From NCBI GenBank assembly GCA_021737445.1, contig JAIPDY010000002.1, positions 1 to 36,988 of the forward strand: 36,988 nucleotides of DNA. Reading direction: 5' to 3'. This document shows positions 26,846 through 33,295 of this stretch, one piece after another (the first letter of the stretch is position 1; the number at the start of each line of letters is the position of its first letter). The notes under the pieces were generated by a model that had not been told where the DNA came from, ran no database searches, and saw only the letters and a program-made list of their open reading frames with translations. The translations under genes and the position numbers were made by a program. Source of the DNA: Desulfotignum sp. Lineage in GTDB: Bacteria; Desulfobacterota; Desulfobacteria; Desulfobacterales; Desulfobacteraceae.

Positions 26846-26916
26846 ATGAAACTTGATATTACCGTTTCATACAATATCATGAAACAGTGGTAAAATGGTA
26901 TATATTGTATTATACC
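26846..26916. promoter_or_regulatory. Operator-like palindrome cluster between divergent transcription units
   Basis: The stretch 26677-26988 between the reverse small-protein gene and a forward TTG-start remnant has no gene. It holds ATGAAAC three times in alternating orientation (26846-26852 forward, 26864-26870 as GTTTCAT, 26879-26885 forward). The last two form a perfect 7-bp palindrome with an 8-base spacer. A second palindrome, GGTATA (26897-26902) and TATACC (26911-26916), also has an 8-base spacer. Such paired half-sites suggest binding of a dimeric regulator; none is encoded nearby. Confidence 0.4.
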
Positions 26917-26988
26917 TGTCAAAAAATATCATATAGAATGGATGTAACCGGATATCCGGTATTATCGCATTCCAGCAGGAGGTCTCCA

Positions 26989-27274
26989 TTGAACCCGCTT
27001 AAAAAAGACCGGCCTGATGTTTCTTTTTCGAGACACTCCCTGTTTCAGGTCCTGCTCCCGTCAGGGGGGGGAGGAGACGGCTTTTACAAACGTGGACCGC
27101 TCCCGGGTTTTTGACATTCCGGGGGAGGATTTTTCTGCAGCTTCTGAAAGACTGTCCATTGATTGCGGTCAACCTGTGCCGGTTCTACTGCCGGGGAGAT
27201 CCGGGCTTACCAGAGGGCATCTGATTCTTCGGCATGAAAATCCAAACGGCCTGAAATGCTCACATACTGTGTGA
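26989..27274 (+). pseudogene. 5' remnant of a TonB-dependent receptor-type gene (STN domain)
   Basis: A TTG start (26989) with a textbook AGGAGG six bases upstream opens a frame (NPLKKDRPDVSFSRHSLFQV) that soon stops at 27114. Across a run of eight G at 27064-27071 the reading moves to a second frame that contains DRSRVFDIPGEDFSAASERL followed by SIDCGQPVPVLLPG. This matches the secretin/TonB short N-terminal (STN) domain of FecA-type receptors, whose consensus is FDIPAQPLxxALxxLAxQSG. The similarity fades after about 40 residues and the frame stops at 27274; no plug or barrel follows. It looks like the decayed head of a siderophore or metal-complex receptor, with a frameshift at the G run and loss of the rest. 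Confidence 0.45.
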
Positions 27275-27339
27275 ATTGTCAAGGCGTGAAAGACATAAAT
27301 CCTGAGAAAAGAGTCAGAAGCTTGTCATTAAATGGATTG

Positions 27340-27447
27340 TCATTTCCACGCTGGCCTCTCTTTTTCCCCTTCAATGCTGTCATACACGGCCTTGGTCAGT
27401 ATCTGGGTGTTTCCTGATTGACTGGCATATAAAATCAGTGATGTCAT
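27340..27447 (-). pseudogene. N-terminal remnant of a flavodoxin
   Basis: ATG 27447 has a perfect AGGAGG site 6 bases upstream and opens a 35-codon frame beginning TSLILYASQSGNTQILTKAV followed by YDSIEGEKE. The stretch LYASQSGNT is the FMN phosphate-binding loop of flavodoxins (S/T-x-S/T-G-x-T), and the following helix fits as well. The frame then ends in ERPAWK and TGA, where an intact flavodoxin would continue for over 100 residues. Flavodoxins carry electrons in place of ferredoxin, often under iron limitation. Only this fragment remains, so it should be inactive. Confidence 0.55.
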
Positions 27448-27547
27448 CTGTTTCCTCCTGTTGGTATGCGTACGTTCCACATCCGGTCAGCCGGTCTGGC
27501 TTTAACAACAGCAACAATACCAAACCCGTTATCGGTTGTATCTTCAT
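27380..27547 (-). pseudogene. Possible truncated lipoprotein signal sequence
   Basis: ATG 27547, with CAGGAGA 5 bases upstream, opens a 55-codon frame starting MKIQPITGLVLLLLLKPDRL then TGCGTYAYQQE. The basic start, leucine core and LTGC lipobox-like motif resemble a lipoprotein signal, though KPDR interrupts core and lipobox. The frame then runs, in another register, through the flavodoxin remnant and stops at 27380. It may be the head of a lost lipoprotein joined by deletion to the flavodoxin start, or chance. It codes for nothing recognisable after residue 30. Confidence 0.28.
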
Positions 27548-27610
27548 ATCGTCTCCTGAAATAAAGGAATCGTTTCTTATCGCCTTTTTTTTATAATCAT
27601 CGCATACTGA

Positions 27611-27880
27611 TCACGATTTCGCAATGCAACGCCTGTGATTTATGATGATGACAAATTCAGGAATACCGCCCATCTGGAAGGGGCGATTCCCATGAGCGAG
27701 TTTCTCAGAATGAAGCCGGACCTGGCATTGGATACCCGTATCATCTTTTACTGAGGGTGACCCGGCGACAGCTCTGCGGCAAGGATTGCCGCACAATACA
27801 TGGCAGACGGGTACACACGGATTCAGGTGCTGGATAACGGGATAGCCGGCTGGAAGGAAGCAGGTTTCAACATCCTGTAA
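27611..27880 (+). pseudogene. Rhodanese-domain segment with two in-frame UGA codons at the active-site Cys positions (possible selenoprotein, start not found)
   Basis: Frame 27611-27880 reads as most of a rhodanese (sulfurtransferase) domain: NATPVIYDDDKFRNTAHLEG then AIPMSEFLRMKPDLALDTRI, IFY, UGA, Gly, UGA, PGDSSAARIAAQYMADGYTR, IQVLDNGIAGWKEAGFNIL, TAA. The catalytic loop of this subfamily usually reads YCxCP, so the two UGA codons (27752-27754 and 27758-27760) stand exactly where the two cysteines belong. All other ~85 codons are open and family-like. Either the protein contains two selenocysteines in a U-G-U motif, or it is a pseudogene. A hairpin 21 bases after the second UGA favours the first view. 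Against it, no start codon with a ribosome site is visible and the leading ~15 residues of the domain are missing; GTG 27635 is the only in-frame candidate start. An in-frame TGA at 27608 bounds the segment. It ends 159 bases before the radical SAM gene. Confidence 0.55.
27775..27793 (+). promoter_or_regulatory. Candidate bacterial SECIS hairpin in the rhodanese segment
   Basis: A perfect 7-bp stem tgcggca (27775-27781) and tgccgca (27787-27793) closes a 5-base loop aggat. The loop begins 21 bases after the second UGA and 27 after the first. Bacterial SECIS elements lie directly 3' of the UGA with a small apical loop carrying G in its first two positions; the distance and loop here agree. It lies within coding sequence, as bacterial SECIS elements do. 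Confidence 0.42.
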
Positions 27881-28039
27881 TCTGATGATTTATGGACTGC
27901 CGGATCTGCAGGTCATCTTGTTGCTCTTATGTACCTGATTTACTGCTTGAATTTTCCTTGAAAAGGTGGTAGTAGATCTCGCTTTCAAAAAGAGATTTAC
28001 AAACAATGTAACCGGAAATGGTAACAGGAGATAGACTGG

Positions 28040-29659
28040 ATGCGCGTGGTCCTCGTTTTTCCGCCCAGGGCCAGCGCTACCTATGTGCCCCTGGGAATTG
28101 CATCTTTGGCGGCGTTCATTGCATCGGCCGTGCCCGGTACCGGGGTCCGGCTGGCTGATCTGAACATTGATACCTGGATCCGGCTTGCAAACGCCGACCC
28201 CCATGGCCAGGATCTCATGGATTTTGTCCGGGGCAAAACCGGCACCTTTACGGATCCCGGCCAGACCCTTTCAATTAAACCGGTATGGGACCGCCTCAGA
28301 AGACAGATGTCTCTGCTGTGCCGCCAGGCTGAAACCTTTGTTGCCACCGGGGAGGCGGATACCCTCTTTTTGTCACTGCTTGGCAGCCATACCCGGCAGA
28401 TCATGGCATCTGATCCCGAACTGGTGTGCATTTCCGTGCTTTTCCCTGAGCAGATGCCTTTTGCCGCTGCCCTGGCCCGCACCCTCAGGCAGGCCATGGG
28501 AAAAAAATCCGGCACCCGGTGCCGGGTGGTGATGGGCGGCGCCATGATGTCAGCCCTGTCGGTGCAGGACCTGCTGACTGCAGTCCCGGAAATAGATGCC
28601 GTTGTCAGCGGTGAGGGGGAAGATGCAGTGGCCGCCCTTTGCACCGGCATACCATTTTCAGATATCTCAGGGCTGACGTTCAGGCAGGAAAATGAGATCA
28701 GAACCAATCCCAAATCCCCGGCCATTTCTCTCAAAAACCTTGCAGCCCCTGATTTTTCACAGCTGCCCCTGGATGCCTATTTCAATCCTGTCCCGGTACT
28801 GCCGGTGCTGTTTTCCAGGGGATGTGCCTGGCGCAAATGCCGGTTCTGCTCCCACAACTTCTCCTTTGGCGGCTATCGCAGAAAACCGGTTGAAGCATTT
28901 GTGTCGGAACTGGCTGAATATCAAAGGACTCTGGGGGCTTGCCATTTTTATTCAGCAGATGAATATATTCTGCCCCGGGACATGGATGCCATCTGTGAGG
29001 AGATCCTGGCCAGGGGGCTGAAGATCTCTTTTCATATTCTGGGCAAACCCACGGCCGACTGCACCCCCGGCAGCCTGGCCCTGTGGTCCGCCGCCGGATG
29101 CCGGTGGATCGGCTGGGGCATTGAATCCGGTTCCCAGCGGCTGCTGGATCTGGTCAACAAGGGCACCTGTGTCCGGGATGTCCAGACCGTGCTGAAAGAT
29201 TCGGCTGCCGCCGGCATTTCCAATCTGGGACTGATGATTTTCGGCCTTCCCACCTCCACCGACCAGGACCTGGACCAGACCCTGGCATTTCTAAGCGATG
29301 CCTATGATAGTCTGGACGGTCTGACCGCCAGTGCCTTTGTGCTTTTTGACAACACCCATTTTGCAAGGAACGCTTACCGGTACGGCATGCACATTGACGG
29401 ACCCGGCATACTGATCAACAGCGGCAGCTCCGCTGTCCGGAGTACCCGCCTCAAATTCAGGGAACTGGCATCCAGCGGCTCGCTGCGGTTGCCCCGTGGG
29501 GCATTGGAGGTCTCCCGGTGGCAGCGGTACCGCAGATGGCTGGGTGAGGTGCCCCTGCTGGAACAGCTGCCCCCGGAACACTGGCTGATTCATGTAAGCG
29601 GCAGATGGTTGCCTGCGGTGCCTGCCCTGCCGTTTTCTTCAGACACGGAGACTGCCTGA
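28040..29659 (+). CDS. B12-binding-domain radical SAM protein, function unknown
   Basis: Protein of 539 residues. The N-terminal part (about 1-200) is a cobalamin-binding-like Rossmann domain of the kind found in B12-dependent radical SAM enzymes (MRVVLVFPPRASATYVPLGI; VVMGGAMMSALSVQDLL; DAVVSGEGEDAV). The classical DxHxxG cobalamin His motif is absent. Residues 255-470 form the radical SAM domain with cluster cysteines C262, C267 and C270 in SRGCAWRKCRFCSHNFSFGG (spacing C-x4-C-x2-C, as in several B12-type members). Later family motifs are GWGIESGSQRLLDLVNKGT and GISNLGLMIFGLPTSTDQDL. It probably uses S-adenosylmethionine to make a radical for a methylation or rearrangement; the substrate is unknown. 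Start ATG 28040 has AGGAG 9 bases upstream. It stands alone, followed by a 242-base AT-rich gap before the methyltransferase gene. Confidence 0.85.
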   Translation: MRVVLVFPPRASATYVPLGIASLAAFIASAVPGTGVRLADLNIDTWIRLANADPHGQDLMDFVRGKTGTFTDPGQTLSIKPVWDRLRRQMSLLCRQAETFVATGEADTLFLSLLGSHTRQIMASDPELVCISVLFPEQMPFAAALARTLRQAMGKKSGTRCRVVMGGAMMSALSVQDLLTAVPEIDAVVSGEGEDAVAALCTGIPFSDISGLTFRQENEIRTNPKSPAISLKNLAAPDFSQLPLDAYFNPVPVLPVLFSRGCAWRKCRFCSHNFSFGGYRRKPVEAFVSELAEYQRTLGACHFYSADEYILPRDMDAICEEILARGLKISFHILGKPTADCTPGSLALWSAAGCRWIGWGIESGSQRLLDLVNKGTCVRDVQTVLKDSAAAGISNLGLMIFGLPTSTDQDLDQTLAFLSDAYDSLDGLTASAFVLFDNTHFARNAYRYGMHIDGPGILINSGSSAVRSTRLKFRELASSGSLRLPRGALEVSRWQRYRRWLGEVPLLEQLPPEHWLIHVSGRWLPAVPALPFSSDTETA

Positions 29660-29901
29660 ACACATGCCATCACAGGTCTGCTGCAGCCGGAAACAGGTAA
29701 AAAATACAGATACTGAATCTGCAAAAACTGTGCGCATCATTCATGCCGGTTTTTCAGCAGTCTGGGTTCTGAAAATTTTTTTATTCCGGATTTAAAATCT
29801 TTAAAAATTTGTTGTTTTTTCCTTTTGTCATTGCTTGTAAAATTCATGGGTATAAAATAAAAAAATATTATAACTTCGGAATGTTAAAAAGGAGACGTTT
29901 C

Positions 29902-31338
29902 ATGGGCATGCACACTGATGAACTGTATTTCAAACCCAGGCTGCAGGTGATCAACCAGGACCAGATGGGGCAGATCCACATGGCCACACTGGATGTGCTG
30001 GAGCACACCGGTATTAAACTTACCCATCCCAGGGCCCAGGCGCTGCTGTCAGGGGCCGGTGCCAGGGTTGAAAAGGACCGTGTAAGGATTCCTTCCTGGA
30101 TGGTGGAACAGGCCATCCGGCAGGCACCCAAAAGAATAGTGCTTGGCAGGCGCACAGGAGAGCGTACCGTGATCCTGGAGCGGGACAAATCCTGGTTCGG
30201 GCCCAGCCTGGACTGCATCGATTACATGGACCCGGCCACACACCAGCGCAGCCGGTTTGAAAGCCGGCATGTGGAGGTCACGGCAGCCCTGTGCGACGCT
30301 TTGCCCGGGTTTGACTGGTGCATGACCATCGGCATGGCCGATGATGTACCGGCGGACACGGCAGACCGGATTGTGGCCAGAAAAACCCTGCAATTTTGTG
30401 AAAAACCCCTGGTGTTCTGCTGCAAGGACACCAACAGTGTGGCAGACATCTATGAAATGGCCCTGCTGCTGTGCGGCGGAAAGGACAATTTTGAAAAAAC
30501 CCCGTGCATTGTACACTATTCCGAGCCCATCTCCCCGCTGGTGTATTATGATCCCGCAGTGGACAAGATCCTTTTTTGTGCTGAAAAAGGCATCCCCCTG
30601 ATCAATTTTCCCGCCCCCCAGGCCTGCGGAACTGCGCCGGCCACCTTTGCCGGCACCATTGTCCAGGCCAGTGCTGAATCATTGAGCGGCCTGGTCATGC
30701 ACCAGCTGGCCAATCCGGGTGCCCCGTTTATTTACGGTGCCTTTACCACCATCATGGACATGAAGACCTCAATCTTTTCCTACGGGGCCATTGAGTTGAG
30801 CCTCATGACCGCGGCCCTGGCCCAGATGGCCCAGCATTACCAGCTGCCTTTTTTCGGCACAGCCGGTGCCACGGATGCCAAGTTCTGTGATGCCCAGGCC
30901 GGGGCGGAAGCCGCATTCCAGTGTCTGAGCGCTGCAGCCGCAGGTTCCGGCCTGGTGCATGACTGCAGTTCCTGGATGGACCACGGCAATCTGGTGTCTC
31001 CCGAATTCATGGTGCTGGTGAATGATATTGTGACATCAGTCAAACACTATATGGAGGGGATTGCCGTCACACAGGAGACCCTGGCCCTGGATATTATCGA
31101 TAAGGTCGGCCCGGGCGGGCATTATCTCCGGGAAAAGCACACCATGGATCACTTCAGGAAGATCAAATATTCGGATCTGTTTGAACGTCAGATCCATGAG
31201 AAATGGAAAAACAACGGGGCCAGAAAACTGGAGCAGCGCCTCCAGGAGCTGACTTTGGAAAAGATGAAGCACCGGCCGGCACCTTTATCAGAAGCAATCA
31301 TCAAAGAACTGGACCGTATGCAGGCGGCCTGGAAATAG
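29902..31338 (+). CDS. Trimethylamine methyltransferase (MttB) family protein, non-pyrrolysine type (MtgB-like)
   Basis: Protein of 478 residues over the full MttB length. It opens with LQVINQDQMGQIHMATLDVL then EHTGIKLTHPRAQALL and contains the TIM-barrel motifs PCIVHYSEPISPL, NFPAPQACGTAPATFAGTI, FIYGAFTTIMDMKTSIFSYG and FFGTAGATDAKFCDAQAGAE. Methanogen MttB reads an in-frame amber codon as pyrrolysine; here there is none in the core. It therefore belongs to the non-Pyl branch, whose known members demethylate glycine betaine or other quaternary amines and pass the methyl group to a corrinoid protein. No corrinoid protein, reductive activator or second methyltransferase is in the window. The frame is open from 29809, but ATG 29902 has AAAGGAG 8 bases ahead and begins the family N-terminus. 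Confidence 0.87.
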   Translation: MGMHTDELYFKPRLQVINQDQMGQIHMATLDVLEHTGIKLTHPRAQALLSGAGARVEKDRVRIPSWMVEQAIRQAPKRIVLGRRTGERTVILERDKSWFGPSLDCIDYMDPATHQRSRFESRHVEVTAALCDALPGFDWCMTIGMADDVPADTADRIVARKTLQFCEKPLVFCCKDTNSVADIYEMALLLCGGKDNFEKTPCIVHYSEPISPLVYYDPAVDKILFCAEKGIPLINFPAPQACGTAPATFAGTIVQASAESLSGLVMHQLANPGAPFIYGAFTTIMDMKTSIFSYGAIELSLMTAALAQMAQHYQLPFFGTAGATDAKFCDAQAGAEAAFQCLSAAAAGSGLVHDCSSWMDHGNLVSPEFMVLVNDIVTSVKHYMEGIAVTQETLALDIIDKVGPGGHYLREKHTMDHFRKIKYSDLFERQIHEKWKNNGARKLEQRLQELTLEKMKHRPAPLSEAIIKELDRMQAAWK

Positions 31339-31351
31339 CCGGAAACCGGGA

Positions 31352-32257
31352 TCAGCCGAACCGTCCGGTGATGTAATCCTGGGTCAGCTGGTGCAAAGGA
31401 TTGAGGAAGATCTGTTCCGTGGGACCGATCTCAATGAGATCTCCCAGGTGGAAATAGGCGGTGCGCTGGGATACCCGGGATGCCTGCTGCATGGAATGGG
31501 TGACAATGGCAATGGAGTAGTCCCGGCGAAGTTCATCAATCAGTTCTTCAATGATGGCCGTGGCAATGGGATCCAAAGCGGAACAGGGCTCATCCATGAG
31601 GATCACTTCCGGGTTGACGGCAATGGTTCTGGCGATGCACAGCCGCTGCTGCTGGCCCCCGGACAGGCCGGTGCCAGGCTGATCCAGCCGGTCCTTGACC
31701 TCGTTCCACAAGCCGGCCCGGATCAGTGATTTTTCCACCAGCTCTTCTGTTTCGCTCCGGTTGGTGACAAGTCCGTGGATTCTGGGGCCATAGGCCACAT
31801 TGTCAAAAATGGATTTGGGAAAAGGGTTGGGTTTCTGGAAAACCATGCCGATCTGTGCCCGCAGCGGCACCACATCCACATCCCTGTCATAAATATTTTT
31901 ACCTTCCAGAAAGATGCGCCCCTCCACCTTGCAGCCGTCAATGGTGTCGTTCATGCGGTTCAAACAACGGATGAATGTGGATTTGCCGCATCCGGACGGA
32001 CCGATCATGGAGATGACCTCATTGGAACCAATATCCAGGGACACGGCATTTATGGCTTTGCTGGCACCGTTATCATAATATACACTGACCTCTTCGCACC
32101 GCATTTTGGGATTTTCAACGTTTTTTTCTCCAACGGTGTTCCGGTTTTCCTTATTCACCAGACGGTAACTGCGCTTCTGGGAAGGGACATTTTCCGGTCC
32201 GGTCTGTTCAGCCGTATGCCTGGCTTTTGCCGGGACAGTTGTGTAATCTGTATTCAT
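31352..32257 (-). CDS. pstB: Phosphate ABC transporter ATP-binding protein PstB with N-terminal extension
   Basis: ATPase of 301 residues from ATG 32257 (the frame continues to an ATG at 32302). Walker A is GPSGCGKST at 86-94. The PstB-specific FIRCLNRMNDTIDGCKVEG, the Q-loop GMVFQKPNPFPKSIFDNVAY, signature LSGGQQQRLCIARTIA, Walker B VILMDEPCSALDPIAT and switch VTHSMQQASRVS are all canonical. It energises phosphate uptake through PstC/PstA. Residues 1-50 are an extra hydrophilic segment absent from typical ~255-residue PstB. Start sites here have weak ribosome sites; ATG 32104 (residue 52) would give the normal length. No pstS, pstC, pstA or phoU is within the window downstream on this strand, so it is an isolated copy here. 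Confidence 0.9.
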   Translation of the reverse strand: MNTDYTTVPAKARHTAEQTGPENVPSQKRSYRLVNKENRNTVGEKNVENPKMRCEEVSVYYDNGASKAINAVSLDIGSNEVISMIGPSGCGKSTFIRCLNRMNDTIDGCKVEGRIFLEGKNIYDRDVDVVPLRAQIGMVFQKPNPFPKSIFDNVAYGPRIHGLVTNRSETEELVEKSLIRAGLWNEVKDRLDQPGTGLSGGQQQRLCIARTIAVNPEVILMDEPCSALDPIATAIIEELIDELRRDYSIAIVTHSMQQASRVSQRTAYFHLGDLIEIGPTEQIFLNPLHQLTQDYITGRFG

Positions 32258-32383
32258 TGCAAATTTCTTTATATGTAACATTTTCAGGTTGCATGACAGC
32301 ATTTACACCAGTTCATAGAGACACCAGCAGACGTCAACAAAAAGATAATTTACCTGATCTGCATTAGGAAATCTTTAATCTTT

Positions 32384-32400
32384 TGTTAAATTAATGTTAG
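32384..32400 (-). promoter_or_regulatory. Candidate PHO-box-like direct repeat upstream of pstB
   Basis: On the reverse strand CTAACA (32395-32400) and TTAACA (32384-32389) repeat with an 11-base period in AT-rich DNA, about 127 bases before the pstB start. An 11-base period of such hexamers is the layout of PhoB/PhoP sites. The match is short and could be chance. Confidence 0.28.
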
Positions 32401-32434
32401 GATCTGTTCCAGCCGATTTTTTGCTGTCTCCTGC

Positions 32435-32463
32435 TTTAAATACAATCCCATGACCGGTATAAT
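32435..32463 (+). promoter_or_regulatory. Candidate sigma-70 promoter for the phosphoesterase-kinase unit
   Basis: TTTAAA (32435-32440) and a perfect TATAAT (32458-32463) with 17-base spacing lie about 70 bases before the ATG at 32534. Orientation and distance fit the two-gene unit that follows; the -35 box is weak. Confidence 0.42.
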
Positions 32464-32533
32464 GAAAATACGCCTGGAAACCTGACCGGCTGCCCGTGGC
32501 AGAAAAGATGCAAAAACAGGAGGTACCTTTACA

Positions 32534-33280
32534 ATGAAAATTGCCATATTATCAGATATTCACGGTAACCTTGAAGCGCTGCAGACAGTTCTGGCAGAAA
32601 TTCACAGCCTGCACCTGGATGAAGTGATCTGCCTGGGGGACAACATCGGATATGGCCCGGATTCCCAGGCTGTCATGGATATTTTGGAAGGGCAGAAGAT
32701 TGCATCTGTTATGGGCAACCATGAAATGGCGGTGAAAAACAGGGCCAATCTGGCGTGGTTCAACCCCATGGCCCGAAAAGCTTTGGAAATAACACTGGCA
32801 CAATTGTCCGGGACTGCTGTTGCAAAAATCTGCAAACTGCCCTTTTTTCTGGTGAAACATGGCCTGCGGTTTGTCCATGGCGTGCCGCCTGCGAATATAT
32901 TTTTATATCTTTTCCAGGTGCCGGAAAAAAAACTGATCCAGAAGCTGGACCAGTTGCAAGAACATATCTGCTTTGTGGGGCATACCCATGATCTGGGCAT
33001 CATTTCCTGGGACGGTGCCTGCCTGACAAAAGACAAATTGGTCCCCGGAATTTGCCGGCTTGATGAAAATAAAAAATATATCATCAATGCCGGCAGTGTG
33101 GGCCAGCCCAGAGATGGCACGCCTGAAGCCAAATTTCTGGTGTATGACACGCAAACCCGCCAATTGTCTGTCAGGGCGGTTAATTATCCTTTTGCTGACA
33201 CCGGCAAAAAAATTATTGCTGCCGGTATCCCGAAAATGTATGCTGAAAAACTGGCTGTGGGTGCTGACATTAAAGGATAA
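32534..33280 (+). CDS. Calcineurin-like metallophosphoesterase
   Basis: Protein of 248 residues with the dimetal phosphoesterase motifs in order: D8 and H10 in AILSDIHGNLEAL, D36 in ICLGDNIGYGP, N62/H63 in MGNHEMA, H115 region RFVHGVPP, and H150/H152 in FVGHTHDLG. The closing YIINAGSVGQPRDG is typical of this single-domain family. It hydrolyses phosphomono- or diesters; members include protein phosphatases and dinucleoside tetraphosphatases. Cytoplasmic, as no signal is present. Excellent AGGAGGT site 11 bases before the ATG. The gene is 15 bases upstream of the Ser/Thr kinase gene, so the two are one unit, and it may act as the opposing phosphatase; this is inference from position. Confidence 0.87.
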   Translation: MKIAILSDIHGNLEALQTVLAEIHSLHLDEVICLGDNIGYGPDSQAVMDILEGQKIASVMGNHEMAVKNRANLAWFNPMARKALEITLAQLSGTAVAKICKLPFFLVKHGLRFVHGVPPANIFLYLFQVPEKKLIQKLDQLQEHICFVGHTHDLGIISWDGACLTKDKLVPGICRLDENKKYIINAGSVGQPRDGTPEAKFLVYDTQTRQLSVRAVNYPFADTGKKIIAAGIPKMYAEKLAVGADIKG

Positions 33281-33295
33281 CAAAGAGAGATTGAG

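Noticed and set aside
27611..27796. Reverse-strand 61-codon frame opposite the rhodanese segment
   Set aside because: No motif or ribosome site; the forward frame shows clear rhodanese similarity.
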